A stretch of 64,000 nt of DNA from Tetragonia tetragonoides (GCA_038025085.1 CM076153.1:15165001-15229000); one strand, 5' to 3'; shown: positions 11,590 to 23,129, counted from the stretch's first letter. Notes: generated by a model not told the origin, from the sequence alone. Numbers and translations: made by a program.

Positions 11590-12510
11590 AATCTTTTTAA
11601 AAGTTGTTTCTGTTGGGTAATTCGGAAACTAATATGAGAAAACAATAATTGGCAAACACAAGTTTTAACGAGGAAAACCCAACAATGGAAAAACGTCGGG
11701 AGAATTATATTCAATCAACGATTAATAGAACTCTCACCCACAACCCACACACTAGGAACCCTTTGTGTTTATCTCAAACATAACTTATTGCAACCAGATG
11801 ACTTATCGTTATCGGTTCGTAATCTTCATTGCACCCACACGTATACATGTGATCCCGGGTCACCCCAAAGTTTCCCCATATCGGGCTCGCTATGCCCAAC
11901 AATTTCTTTATTTGATTTGGACTTTGGTGGATTTGGATGTAGAAAGAGCTGAAATTCGGAGATTGACTAAATGGGTGGAGGGAAGAAAAGTTTTAACTAG
12001 AGAATGTTTTTTTTTTTTAATTTTTTGCTAGTCCAACCAGAGAATGTTGAATGGAAATTTAAAGAGAAAAAGGGGACTGGGATATGGGGGTGGACAATGA
12101 CGTACTATACTGATAGGATAATTTATTCACTTAATTGGTTGAGTATATCAAATTACCAATACTAAAAATATAAGGAAATTAAATTTCATTAAGGTTGAGA
12201 ATTGCATTTAAATTTTACAGAAATCAGGGATATGGTTTGAGGAAATGCAATCTCTATGCGATTAATTTCATTGCTTTTTGTTAAAGTGCTTTATTGCTAT
12301 AAAATTTAGTAAGTATGAGGGCATTTTTTTTTTGGAAAATGTCCTATTATATGTTGCTTAATTACATAGGTTGACATTTTTGTAGAAAATGCCCTATTAG
12401 ATATTGTTTTATTATATAGAGGGACAATTTATTTTTTTTGAAATGCCCTATTTGATGTGAACATAGCAGAAAAAATGTGTTTGCAACGCACTATTTGTTA
12501 TAAGTTTTAG
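11590..12510. other. Intergenic with short tandem-like AT repeats
   Basis: No gene is recognised. At ~12325-12460 a unit of about 60-65 bases recurs two to three times ('gaaaatg(t/c)cctatta(t/g)at...'), strongly diverged. The ORF at 11765-12031 has no recognisable similarity. Confidence 0.5.
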
Positions 12511-12514
12511 AAAC

Positions 12515-13294
12515 GAAACTGCTTAACGTAAATCTAAAATTACTAAACGCAAATATTTTTGTATCATAATTTTCCAAAGTACCCCTTTACTTCAATAACA
12601 ACTTTTTCCATGTACTCCATTTTCTATTAGCTCTGTACTTTATCATTATCATTCAACCAGTTCGTCAAACATGATTAAATGAATCATTTGATGCAAACAA
12701 TGACATTACTCAGTAAAAGTTACGAACTTAATTTTGTTATCCCCTAAAAAACTTAATTGTGTTATTTTTTATTTTTTGAGTTAGGGTTTATAGGTGGTGG
12801 TCTGGTGGGTTCCCGCGGCTGTGTGCGATGGGGTTCGGTTTCGGTGGTCTATTGGCCGCCTGAGATAGAGGAGCACAGAGAGGCGGGGGTGGCAGGATGA
12901 GAGAACGGGCCGGTAATTGGGTGGGAATCTGCAAAGTAGTGGTGCTGGATGATGATGGATGATTGCAGATGAGGATGATGATGATGATGATGGATGATGG
13001 CAGATGAGGATGATGATGATGATGATGGATGATGGCAGATAATGATGATGATGATAGATGATAGATATAGATGACGAGTTGAATTGAATGAATTGGGGAA
13101 TACAAAGTACTGAGATACAAAAAATACACAAGCACAGTGCCATTGTCATGATAAAGAGATAGAAAGGGGGGAGGACGGAGGGAGGAGAGGGAGGGAGGGA
13201 AGTGTGGTAAATTAGGGATTGTGTTATGAAAGGGGTATTAAAGGAAAATAGATTTGCGTTTAGTAATTTGGGTATTTACGTTTAGCAATCCCCT
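12515..13294. mobile_element. MULE-like non-autonomous element with ~70-bp TIRs
   Basis: The left end ('gcttaacgtaaat...ttactaaacgcaaat...ccccttta') reappears as reverse complement at the right end ('...aaaggggtatt...atttgcgtttagtaatt...atttacgtttagcaat'). The inverted arms are about 70 bases with mismatches. The interior is unusually GC-rich at one end (12781-12950) and contains two tracts of GAT/GATGGATGATGGCA repeats (12950-13070). No transposase is seen. The target-site duplication is not clear, so the exact ends are uncertain. The long His/Ser-rich reverse frames here are translations of the GAT repeat, not genes. Confidence 0.6.
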
Positions 13295-13299
13295 TTAAA

Positions 13300-14205
13300 A
13301 ATACTACTAAACTTCAATATTTCCATTGTGGGGCCTCCAACTTTTGTAAATGGTTTCACTTGGAGACTAACGCGGTAGGACCTTTTACCCATTATAAAAT
13401 GATCACTTGGACATTAAGTAAAACGATTTACAAAAGTTTGGGGCCTTCAAATTGCAATACTGAAATGTGGTACTCCCTGTAAAATTTCGCATCAAACTCA
13501 AGGGCCTTAAATGAGATTTTTCCTTAAAACTTAAGCCAACTTTAAAATGAACCGAATGCACATACCACCTTGAAAAGCGTCCGTATCTTAGTGTTGTAGT
13601 TCACATCTGTAGCTGCTTCTGTTGCTCTATGCCTGTATCCGTGCATCCTACAGAGCTTATGTCTACATCTGATTGTTGTATACCAAATGTTGTTTCCATA
13701 TCCGTTGTTGTGTACGTATCTGTATTTGTGCATCCTAGAGTGCATCATCGATGAGCTCCAAAATCCCGTTCATGCTTATCTGATGTTCCTCTGATGGTGG
13801 TTACTTGTTGTTACAGCCTAATTGTTACAGCCTAATACATGTAAATATGTAATTTAACAAAATGTTTAATTAGTTAAAAATAGGTTAACCTTCTATTATG
13901 GCTTATCACAAATGTTAGCTAGTTCATTTTGTATTATGTTGATGGGGATTCGTGGGGGTGAAGTTTGAACAATTTCGTTTTTTAACTGAATGTCACTATT
14001 GCAGCACAAGATCACTTTGTTGTTCTGTGCTCCTGGGGCGATTCCTGCCCATGGCTCGATCTCACACATGGTTAGTTGTTGTCTTGTTGACTCTTCTTTA
14101 GTCCTTTATTTCTCATTTAATTTTTTTTATTATTGATAAAACTAATTTTTTTTCCATTTTGGCATAGTGACAGGTGATAGTACGGAATTCTCTCACATTA
14201 CCCAT
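13300..14205. other. Intergenic, no clear gene
   Basis: 'acttttgtaaatggtttcacttggagacta' near 13340 and the reverse-oriented 'cacttggacattaagtaaaacgatttacaaaagtttgg' near 13403 form a loose inverted repeat typical of a small decayed element. 13590-13740 has repeated 'tatccgt(t/g)' phrases. Nothing coding is supported. Confidence 0.4.
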
Positions 14206-14210
14206 TTTTA

Positions 14211-14480
14211 TTGGAGGGAATGGAGGTCGTTTTCTTCCAGATACGTTTTGTTGACGAGACCGGGCAACAAAAACAGTATTTTAGAGTTGACCTTCCTGGT
14301 TTGGGGAAGGAAACTCTGAAAATAAGAGATGCTGGAGAGGAGCATTGTTTGGACGGCGGCACCCGTGAGTACGAATTGTTACTCCGTCTATGATGTGCGT
14401 GTTGTTTCATCGTCATTATCCGTTCTGAGATCGAAGACAGCGTGCTAAGGGTCCTGCTCCAAAGCCAAAAGTTTTCTTAA
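14211..14480 (+). pseudogene. HSP20-like fragment D
   Basis: From ATG at 14211 or 14220 the frame reads VVFFQIRFVDETGQQKQYFRVDLPGLGKETLKI, with the VDLPG turn typical of the alpha-crystallin fold, then GGTREYELLLRL and a stop at ~14391. In another frame the C-terminal strand continues as EIEDSVLRVLL and a stop, which corresponds to the conserved 'GVLRV' strand of HSP20 proteins. One or two frameshifts thus separate the halves. It probably belongs to the same array as copies A-C but is more distant in sequence. Confidence 0.55.
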
Positions 14481-15280
14481 TAAATTTGATGAGGCTGAGT
14501 TATTGTAATTAAGTACTATAATTAAGTATTGTTGTGCAATGGAGTTGTTAGTATGTATGTACTTTGTTTAAATTGACCCCTGCTGACAAAGAATGATGTT
14601 TAGTTAGGTTTATCAAGTATGAAGGGTTGTTGACAAAATATGTTGGTCGTTCTTAAAGTATATACTTGAACACAGTTTGTCTTTGTTCTTGTAAGTTCAT
14701 GGATCTGCTGTGTAGGTTACATATTTAAAATTACATGTGGTTGACAAAATATGTTTTCAGTAGTCGCTCTTCATCTTGTGAGGTGATTAAGATTGACAAA
14801 AATTAAATGGGCCGCGTCCCAAAATAAAAGTCCAGCCCAATTGTGTATATATGGGATATAATACATTTTATAATAAAAATGATGCATCAATCCTGAACAT
14901 TGGTGCAATATATATATTATAGATGAAGATTGAAGTTTATGAATTGTATATATTTATTTGAAGGAAGTGTATGAGCATGTGTGTTAGAGTATATTGTCTT
15001 TATGAAAATAAAATATTTTTAGTTGACGAAACTTATTTGGTATAAAATCAATAATATTGGTGAATCATTAAATATAAATTACCAACCCTATTTGGAGTCA
15101 TTATTTTGAGATGTGGAGTGTGCGTAATTATGGAGTACCATAGGTTACTTGGAAATTAAAACAAAATCATTAAAAAGTAATGCAATGCATGACATGATAA
15201 ACTGTATGTTCATTGAAAATCAAATTAAGACAATTGAAAATAAAAAAAAAAAATTTGAAGGAAAGAGAATTCATTCATTC
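14481..15280. other. Intergenic, AT-rich
   Basis: No gene or clear repeat apart from a short duplication 'gtaattaagtactataattaagta' near 14506-14530 and a poly(A) run at ~15241. Confidence 0.5.
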
Positions 15281-15288
15281 ATAAAAAG

Positions 15289-15848
15289 TCATCCGACATC
15301 TACAACGGTGATTTGGTGAATATCTCTAAACAAATCTAAATCTAATATAACCAAGTATAAATCTAATATAACAAGATGAATATGATTTCCACTATCACTG
15401 CTTGAAATCAGTGTCTTGATCAGCTCCGTCGATAAGTGGCTACCAATCCAAACATCACTGTTAGAAATCGGCGTCTTGATCAGTTTCGTCGATAATTGAC
15501 AATGCCCTGATATAGCAAAAAATATGCTACACAGTAAACGGGAGGCCACCTCATTTTCCCTACGATCGGAAGTAAGCACGAAACATGCTGCAACTATTCG
15601 GAAGAACAAATCCCCTTGCCATAGTAGATTGAACTTGTCTTCTTGATTCATCAAACCGAACCTAAAAATAGAAATTCGACGACCCTCTGACGAACGCGGA
15701 GAACTCCACAATCTCTCACCAAAGGAGAGTTTATTACTAACCATAAAGAAAAACAAACTAAAAAACTAGATCGAAAGCAAGAAATCAACAACGGAGGGGC
15801 TAACCACCGGCATTTCCCTCCGGCAAAAAATACCGGTGATAGCCCCAA
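15289..15848 (-). other. Unrecognised ORF pair, possibly repeat-derived
   Basis: Two overlapping reverse frames occur: 155 residues (15289-15756) and 65 residues (15651-15848). The second contains SPVFFAGGKCRWLAPPLL. The 3' part of the long frame is a duplicated ~66-base unit (15395-15445 and 15461-15511) that encodes LSTKLIKTPISNSD / LSTELIKTLISSSD. I do not recognise a family. The duplication and overlapping frames favour dispersed repeat DNA or a decayed gene. Confidence 0.25.
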
Positions 15849-16330
15849 GATGAGTCAAAGAGAAAAGGAGGCTAGAGTTTTTGGAGAGAGAAGAGAGAGA
15901 AAGAACGACTGACTTTTGCTAGTTGCGACTTTAGAGATCCATTGATAATTAAAAATAATTAAATGGATTATAATTTATTTTTTTGGTTGTCTTTTTTATT
16001 TATTAAAATTGTCGTGTTATTGTTGTATTTGCAAAATAGATTTTGGATCAAATTGCTCATAAATTATAATCCATAAATTCATAAATAATAACGCGAAACA
16101 AGTAGTTCTTATAAACTAGTTGTCTACTTGTAGAAGAAAGAGGGGGAAAAGGTGGAACAAGAGGTATATTCTTGTAAACTAGTCGTCTACTTGTAAGGAT
16201 CTTGGACATTTCGCAGCGTCTTTGCGATCCTTATAGAATTGTAATTTGTGATTAAATCGGGAGATTAGATAAGTTAAAGGAACCGTCAAGTTAGAAATGC
16301 ATTTGAAAGACATTGAATTGAAGAAAAATC

Positions 16331-16735
16331 ATGAAATGGTTAAAACATCTGTTACCAACGTTTTATCAAAGGAAAAACCAAAGGGTTAATAAAACATACC
16401 CAACAATTAGCATTCCAAAATATGGCAACCGTCTCAAAATGGTGACTCTCCTCTCGATGCATGCTGCACACTATCGAGCCCGTCGGCTACTCGATAATGT
16501 CCTCGGGATACCCTATCCCGAGGAGACTCAATGTTGTCCTAAGACATTCTATCAAGCATGTCCCATTTCGGGGAAGTCACTTAAGTGTCATGATATTTGC
16601 CAACCATCCATGCAACCAGGGGAGGTGGAGAGCTGAACGCCTACTACCCCCTAAAGAGTCTTATACGGTTCAGCCTATCTGACGCGAGTGAACATCAAAG
16701 TTGAATAACTTTCATACTCAATCTCCGATGGAACT
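16331..16735 (+). other. Possible organelle-derived or group II intron-like fragment
   Basis: This 400-base stretch is less AT-rich than its surroundings. It contains 'gagctgaacgcc' (~16630) and 'tacggttcagcc' (~16667), which can pair as GCTGAAC/GTTCAGC around a ~30-base loop, like the domain V region of group II introns in plant mitochondrial genes. The two overlapping ORFs here (101 and 73 residues) have no family I can name. The organelle origin is inference only. Confidence 0.25.
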
Positions 16736-16878
16736 CAAACCTTGTTCCTCATTATCCTACTCCATTGTGGACCTTCTCATCCCTCAAGAAAGTCCTGCGC
16801 TCATCCTTGTCCGACGAATTCCACACTTTTTTTTTTTTTGTTATACTTATGATCAATTGACTATGTTAACAATTCCAA

Positions 16879-17346
16879 GTGATGTTCAAATCGAAGAAGT
16901 CATCTACAATTATTGTGGTTTTCCAGTTTTCCTATTCTGATGTTGCCATTTCCAATGATTTTGGGAGTTTAAGTGATGTTTCAGATGCCTCTGATGTCTT
17001 AAAGTTTGAGGAGAAACCTAACGGAATTGATACTAGTGAGATGACGGAGGAATTGAACGAAATTAGATCATCCATATTTAGTAATAATTTCTTCATCCCT
17101 TGGGACGAATTTGACTTTGTCGATGATGAGAGTTGGTTAATGGACACTTCGTCACTTGTGGAGAATTATTCCGATGAGGTGTTTTTCAAGAAATTGTACG
17201 AAATTACAATACAGAGAAAATTAATGTCGAGAAAAAAGTTATTTACATTGTTGAAGGTTTATGCAAAGAATGTATTCTCAAGATACCGTCAAAGTGCTAA
17301 GTACCACACATTGGTCAAAAATATCTCTTTTGAGTTTGCGTTTTAA
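16879..17346 (+). CDS. Hypothetical acidic ORF, 155 aa
   Basis: The frame from ATG 16879 to TAA 17346 encodes an acidic middle (SDVSDASD, FDFVDDESW) and a basic C-terminus (RKLMSRKKLFTLLKVYAKN). No domain, signal peptide or membrane segment is visible. An upstream frame (16701-16940) overlaps in another phase. It could be an exon of an unrecognised gene or a chance frame; there is no obvious splice partner. Low confidence. Confidence 0.25.
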   Translation: MMFKSKKSSTIIVVFQFSYSDVAISNDFGSLSDVSDASDVLKFEEKPNGIDTSEMTEELNEIRSSIFSNNFFIPWDEFDFVDDESWLMDTSSLVENYSDEVFFKKLYEITIQRKLMSRKKLFTLLKVYAKNVFSRYRQSAKYHTLVKNISFEFAF

Positions 17347-17418
17347 TTGGTTTTGTCTATCATTTTCTACATGATAGTTTTTGGATTTCGTTAGTTTATT
17401 CATAGGTTGGTTTGATGC

Positions 17419-17419
<1 letters not shown>

Positions 17420-17466
<47 letters not shown>
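17420..17466. repeat. Poly(T) tract, 47 bases
   Basis: Uninterrupted T run. It may be the poly(A) tail of an old minus-strand retrocopy, or assembly/polymerase slippage. Confidence 0.9.
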
Positions 17467-17469
<3 letters not shown>

Positions 17470-18094
17470 TTTAGTATATTTGAGATCCTCTTCTAGTTTC
17501 CAGACGTGTTTTAGTTGTGTTCTTTTGGTTGACTTACTTTGGTAATCGTGTGGTGTTGATCGAATGTGTTTTGTTTAGATTTTAGAGGTGTACGAGTCTT
17601 GGCTCCTATTAATGTATGAGTTTTGGCTCTTATTGTCGTGTCAGTTTCGACTCCCTTTTTTTCCATTTAATAAAATGGACTACTAATATTTTAAAAAAAA
17701 ATAAATCATAACATCATTCAATCAACACATTCCCACCTTTTACAAAGGGCTGAGTGGGAGATCAAAATCATGTGCAAGGATGAGAGTAAAAAAATCCCCC
17801 AAATTGTTTGAAAAAAAATAATTAATTTGCTCTCTAGAAGTAGGTTAGAGTTAGGCATAGCGAGTAATGCTCAAACCGTATCAATTTTATAACTTTCATC
17901 CCCATAGCACACTAGAGAGTAGAGACTGACAGACACCATGTAGCTAGTAGCATGTCTAGATAATAAGAAGGCTTACCCCAATATTGAATAAATCCTAATT
18001 TGCTATTGTTAATTAGTTATTATATGTGAAATTTAATTTCCTAAAAAAATGTTAAATTTAATTTAATTTGAAGATACGAGTATATCTAGAGCCG

Positions 18095-18330
18095 AAACCC
18101 AACCTAATAACTATCCAACTAAAGACCTGACATGTTATAGACCCGACCTGTTATAGACCCTAATTCAAAATTACCCGATCTAAATCCACAGACTCGAAGA
18201 ATATGAATAAATTCTACCAAACCTGGTCACCAACCCGAAACAGAATAATTCAACCTGAAATTGACTGAGTCACCCGATCCAAAATGCATGATTCGACTCG
18301 AATCTGATCCGACCAACCGATCAATCTGCC
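18095..18330. repeat. Degenerate 'acccgac/acccgatc' dispersed repeat
   Basis: The phrases 'gacccgacctgttatagaccc', 'acccgatcta', 'aacccgaaac', 'tcacccgatccaaaa' and 'gatccgacc' form a loose low-complexity stretch of a kind commonly scattered in plant intergenic DNA. Not coding. Confidence 0.45.
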
Positions 18331-18690
18331 AGGTCTAGTACATAGCATGCACGTACTTAAATCGGAGGGAAAATAAAAATTAAATTAGATAGAAGAACAA
18401 CCGCTGATCCTCGTGTGTCTCGCAATGATATTGGTCTTAATAAGTAACGGCCATGGTAAACAGGTAAAGAGCATCTGATATGGTCCCATTGACAGCTAAT
18501 TTGTACTGTATCTTTCTTGGCGCTTGTACACGTGAGAGCATAGCTACCTATTTTGATAACATGTAAATACTGGCCCTTTTCTTCGTTTGGTTGGGTCCTT
18601 GGTATTAATTACTACTTAAACCTCTGCTTAATTACATTCGCCAATATCATTAGAAGCTAATTAAGTATCTTGTGTTCAACACAATCAAAG

Positions 18691-19324
18691 ATGATGAAGA
18701 GGGTTATGGTCATCTCTTTGCTGCTCATGGTCTCCATCATATGCCCCATAGGTACTCTCTCTCTCTCTCTCTCAACTTCGTATGTTAATTTGTTATCTCA
18801 ATGACCCGAAGTTTTACATAGAAAGAAACATAAAATATAAATTACGCAACCATTTGTATGAAACTTTTTCCCCTAATTAAATTGAGCCTCAAACACTTCG
18901 TTTATTTTAAGGTCGTCATGTCAAATTATTTTAAAAAATTTCTTTAGTTATTTTTTTTATCAATTTTTGGGAGTTTTATTTTCTATTGGTTCATCTTTAT
19001 TGATCCACACTAGCTAGACGTCTAGACCTTTTTCTGATGCAAATAAAGGCAAATCAAGGAACACTAAAATTGCCTCTCTTTTTTTGTTTTTGTTAGTAAG
19101 ATACAAAGAGTATAACCAACCAAATATGTCAAATTGTCAATGCAGGCACAATGGGGGATGCAGGGATTTGCAAGGATGTGTATGACCTATTCATGGAGCC
19201 ACGGTGCATGAAAGATCAATGCAAGAAGTTGTGTGAGACTAAAAAGCTTTACAGGCTATTGGCTACAAGATGTGTTGAAGATAGTAGATGTGAGTGCACT
19301 CATATTTGTAGGCATGGACCATAG
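18691..19324 (+). CDS. Defensin-like cysteine-rich secreted peptide
   Basis: Two exons, 18691-18751 and 19146-19324, split by a GT-AG intron (phase 1) and giving 79 residues. Exon 1 encodes a signal peptide (MMKRVMVISLLLMVSIICPI). Exon 2 encodes the mature peptide with eight cysteines spaced C-x11-C-x4-C-x3-C-x12-C-x5-C-x-C-x3-C. The CxxxC (QCKKLC) and CxC (CEC) pairs define the cysteine-stabilised alpha-beta fold of plant defensins and defensin-like peptides. The intron just after the signal peptide is the usual position for this family. A CT microsatellite (18756-18773) follows the donor site. Such peptides are secreted and often act in defence or cell signalling; which role this one has cannot be told. 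Each exon alone is too short to stand out, but the frame, splice sites and cysteine pattern agree. Confidence 0.88.
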
Positions 19325-19329
19325 TTTAA

Positions 19330-21185
19330 TTAACAACTTGGCGTTGCATAAATAGCCATTTATAGTTAGTTTATCAATGCTTTCGTCCCGCCCCATGTTG
19401 TTGCTCGAAAATATATATGAATAAACCCATTCCCTGTTTCCTACTTTTTTCGGTCGAAATGATGAAGCATAAAAGCTAGCACAATATACATATATGTGTA
19501 TGTACTGAATACATCAGTCTTAACTATTAATTATTAACCCAAGACATCGTTGGTTACACTATTTATTTATTTAAGATAAAAAGTTATTTGAGTGACTAAT
19601 TTCATATGAACTGATCTAAACTGAATGAGGAGAACGAAGGGTATGTACAGTGCACCCTCAATCCTTATACAGAAGTTAGAAATATTTTGCCGCTTGGGCG
19701 AATGTTTGCTTGCTTTAGAAACAATGTACTTATTCATTTATATGGGATACAAAAAAAATTGTATACATTTCTAATGGAGAAAGGACATAGCAGTGCACAA
19801 ATCCGGCGAGATATATTATAGTAGTATTGTGTAATGAGTAAAGGACTTTGCTTCAAAGGCTTTGGGCTTATCCTAGGCTTTGGATTGTAGACCCTTCGCC
19901 ACATCATGTTGTCTAAAACCATGTCTTCATTTGGTGACAAAGCCCATTCACATTCGTCACATTGTAAAGATTTACTCGAATTTAACTTTTGCATAACACA
20001 AGAGTACCATTTTGCTTTTACTAATAGTTTAGGCATATTGTTGGGCAGAATTGGAAATTGGAATCCTAAGCAAATCGCATCATGTTACTATGTATGTTAG
20101 CTCTATTTTTTTCACCTTGAAGATTATTTTTATGTTTTAAGGCAACACTACCCTGAGATGGTATCTACAACTACAAGGCAACTTTTACATGCATTTCAAG
20201 AAGAATGACAGGTCAAGGCTCCAAAGGATTATAATTATATCACCACCACTATTAGGAATTCCTAAATTGAAGAAATACATTTTTATGTTTGTAGTGAATC
20301 TTTTTATGTGTTGATCATCTAAGTGTTGCCAAGCACCGTTCTTTATCCTCCTAAAAGAACTAATTGAAATCAGTTCTTGGCACAATTTCGCATATAAACT
20401 ATGCAGAGAAGTAGGAAGTCTTATTTCCCAACGTAAATATATGGAATAAACGGTAAATCACTTCTCATAAAAATAAGTAAGATCAAACATTCAAACTTAC
20501 AACATATATCCCAATATTTGAATGTTAATTGTAACATTATTCATAATAGTAATTCAATAAGTTGGGCACGTATGATTTTCTTATTCATGTTAAGTTAATT
20601 ACCATTTTCGACCTATCTCAAATCAAACTGACTCATCTAGCCAAAACCCCTTAACGTCATTTGCCCATTCTCTACTCTGCTTTCCGAAATTTCACAAGAC
20701 TGAAAACACCGTACCCCAAACTCAAACCTAAAAAACATACCTCTAAGACTCTCAGAGCAATTCCCTCAACCACCCGACACTAAAATTGAGAGTTACATGA
20801 TTCCCATGCTTGGAACTTGTCATGCATAACAAATGTTTGGTCCCTAAGATTAAACAACAAATAAAATCCTCACCAAACATTCTTTTTCAAATACTCATCT
20901 AAAAAAAACCAAAAAAAAAAAAAAAACATTAGAAGATGGTAAAAAAAAGTGGGGACCACAAAAGCGGTATCATTCAAACTTTATAACCGTCAACAGTTTT
21001 TCCTCCCTTGACCCACCACACCAATCACAATTCACTAAATCACCAATTCACCAAAGTCCATAGAGATGAGAACACACCCATCCCCACACATCTAACTCAC
21101 ATGCCATCCCCTCTTTCTCCTCAACACCACCCCAAAAACCACACTCCCAAAACCCCCCAAAACTCCCCTATTTTCTCTCTCCTCC
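19330..21185. other. Intergenic, no supported gene
   Basis: AT-rich. A reverse frame at 19734-20036 contains SLQCDECEWALSPNEDMVLDN, which looks protein-like, but I see no neighbouring exons or known domain. 20640-21180 is the C- and A-rich upstream region of the next gene. Confidence 0.4.
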
Positions 21186-21191
21186 CCATCA

Positions 21192-21836
21192 ATGGCGGAC
21201 TACGACGCCGCGCAACCGCAACCGCAACCGCAACCGCAACCCGCCACATCAGTAATCCAAGCACTAAACACAATAATCCAACTCCACTTTGAAAAAACCT
21301 TAGAGAAAAAACGATCAGTAGACCTTCAAAAAAAGGAACTCTGGAAACTCTTCCAGCATTTCTTCCTCTTTCTCTCCATCATCTTCGCCGCCCTGTCAGT
21401 TAGCCCGCGGCTCCAATGCCGGCATTGCTGGGTTCCAATCTCTCTCCTCTCACTCGCCCACCTCATCTTCTACGTCTCCGTTTCGCAGACGCTAAGATGT
21501 ATCAATGGGCTTAAGTACCAAAGGCGTTGCCATAAGCTCACATTGGGATTAGCAACTGAGAAGCTTCGTGTAATTAAGCTCAGATTGGCTCATCATCATC
21601 ATCTTAGTACTCTTAATGATGATAATAATAATGGGGATGTTAATAATAATCAAGGGTTTAGTAATTCTGGTAGTAATGAAGTTGTTGTTAATGGAGATGA
21701 TTTTGAGATTCATTATCAAGAGCCACCTGAGAGTTATTTTGGTAAGTTTAAGAGAAATTGGGCTCTTTATTTTGGGTTTTTGACTTTGATTTATGGATTT
21801 ATGGTCTCTTCTTCTGTTGTTCTTCTTTGTTTTTGA
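21192..21836 (+). CDS. Uncharacterised plant membrane protein, 214 aa
   Basis: A single-exon frame starts at ATG 21192, in good context ('catcaatggcg'), and stops TGA at 21834. The N-terminus has PQ repeats (residues 9-17) from a CAACCG microsatellite. Hydrophobic segments lie at about 57-71 (FFLFLSIIFAALSV), 81-99 (VPISLLSLAHLIFYVSVSQ) and 191-213 (ALYFGFLTLIYGFMVSSSVV). Between the last two is a basic helix-like region with four histidines at ~134-137 and an Asn-rich acidic loop (~142-170). This layout resembles unnamed plant transmembrane proteins; no biochemical role is known to me. Codon use is normal, the frame is long for this AT-rich DNA, and a 3' flank with T-rich signals follows, so it is likely a real gene. 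The longer +3 frame over 21008-21292 is a shadow. Confidence 0.8.
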   Translation: MADYDAAQPQPQPQPQPATSVIQALNTIIQLHFEKTLEKKRSVDLQKKELWKLFQHFFLFLSIIFAALSVSPRLQCRHCWVPISLLSLAHLIFYVSVSQTLRCINGLKYQRRCHKLTLGLATEKLRVIKLRLAHHHHLSTLNDDNNNGDVNNNQGFSNSGSNEVVVNGDDFEIHYQEPPESYFGKFKRNWALYFGFLTLIYGFMVSSSVVLLCF

Positions 21837-22224
21837 TTTAATTTTTAATTTTTTTTGGGGGGAGAAGATGGTTGAGATTGAGATTCAGGGGGTTTGGTGA
21901 ACACTGAACAGAGAGGTTCAGATTTCTTGTATTAGTTTTTTCTTTTTTTTTTTGGAACTTTCTGTAATTAGTATGGTTTATATGATGATAGAGTAAATCA
22001 TTTATTCAAATTAATTTTTTGCTACTATTTCTAATTTATTAATATCGTTTGGGGAATCGATCTAAAAGTGTATGCTATCGCTATAGCCTATAACTATATA
22101 GGTAAGGTTGCGTGCATTTAAACGTTCAAAGCAGTATCGGGTAAGGCAATGAGTTGGCCATCTCAATTCTAGCAGTAGTAGGAGTATTACTTATGCTTCA
22201 TCACCCTGGAATAAACATGAAGTA

Positions 22225-22316
22225 GGGTGTGCTTTTTTCCACTTACTAACTACTTCGATTCAGCTCAGTTCTATAGATTTCAATTCAGTTCGATCCAGTT
22301 AAAAAGAACACGCCCT
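22225..22316. mobile_element. Short MITE-like element ('gggtgtgctttttt' ends)
   Basis: The left end 'gggtgtgcttttttcc' and right end 'aaaaagaacacgccc' are near inverted complements, enclosing repeats of 'cagttc(a/g)'. The same layout occurs at 22997-23129 and, decayed, at 42199-42372 and ~49525-49575. Confidence 0.55.
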
Positions 22317-22996
22317 TAATCACAACCGTTACATTATAGAAACATCAATCCTCATCACTCATGTGTTTATCATATATCCATCGTAAGTGTCACTTTCATT
22401 TAATCCCTTGCCAATACAACTCCCAACAAACGTGTACGGTTTATACTTAACTACTTGACGCTACAAGGCGAGAGTGATGGCAACCAACAAATTGGACCTT
22501 CACTTTCTCAAAAACTTGACCTCTATTTAGGAGAGTTTATATTTATTTCAAAAAAATAATTATTATTTATTTTTTCACTACTAGTATTAGTAGCAAAAAG
22601 TAGAAATTTTGGGAGTAATACTTTTTCCACTTTGAATGCTCTTAGTACTAGACTAGCGTATTTAAGGAGAGAGAGTGCCACGGTACTCGAAAGAGCTTTG
22701 ACAAGGTGCACAACAGTAGCAGCATGTGTAAAAAGACAGCATAACGGTAAGCTTTTGTCAATTATGACTTTGTGAGTATGTAATAAATTGAACCAACAAG
22801 TTCAACATCGATTACATGTACTCTGACTTTCTCTCTGTGTGCTCCAATTTAAAGGTGCACAGATTTTGAGCACATGCTGTCAGCACTGGCAAAAACAAGA
22901 ACTGGAGATACTGAAACTCTGAAACTGAAACTGAGATTCCATTAAATTTTGCACAATAAATAGAACCAGATGCTTTCATCATGAGGTGGAGTGATG

Positions 22997-23129
22997 GTGT
23001 GTTCTTTTCCGGTTAGTCATTAATTGGTTCAGTTTTAGTTACACTTCAATGGAATTCTATTCAGTTCAGTAATCAACTTTTTCTTTCACGTATTATCAGT
23101 TAAGTTCAGTTCAGTGCAAAAGAACACAC
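22997..23129. mobile_element. MITE, 133 bp, perfect 12-bp TIR
   Basis: GTGTGTTCTTTT at 22997-23008 and AAAAGAACACAC at 23118-23129 are exact inverted complements. The interior has repeated 'ttcagttcag' phrases. Sister of 22225-22316. Confidence 0.7.

Noticed and set aside
12781..13149. Long His/Ser-rich reverse ORFs
   Set aside because: They are translations of GAT/GATGG repeats within a MULE-like element.
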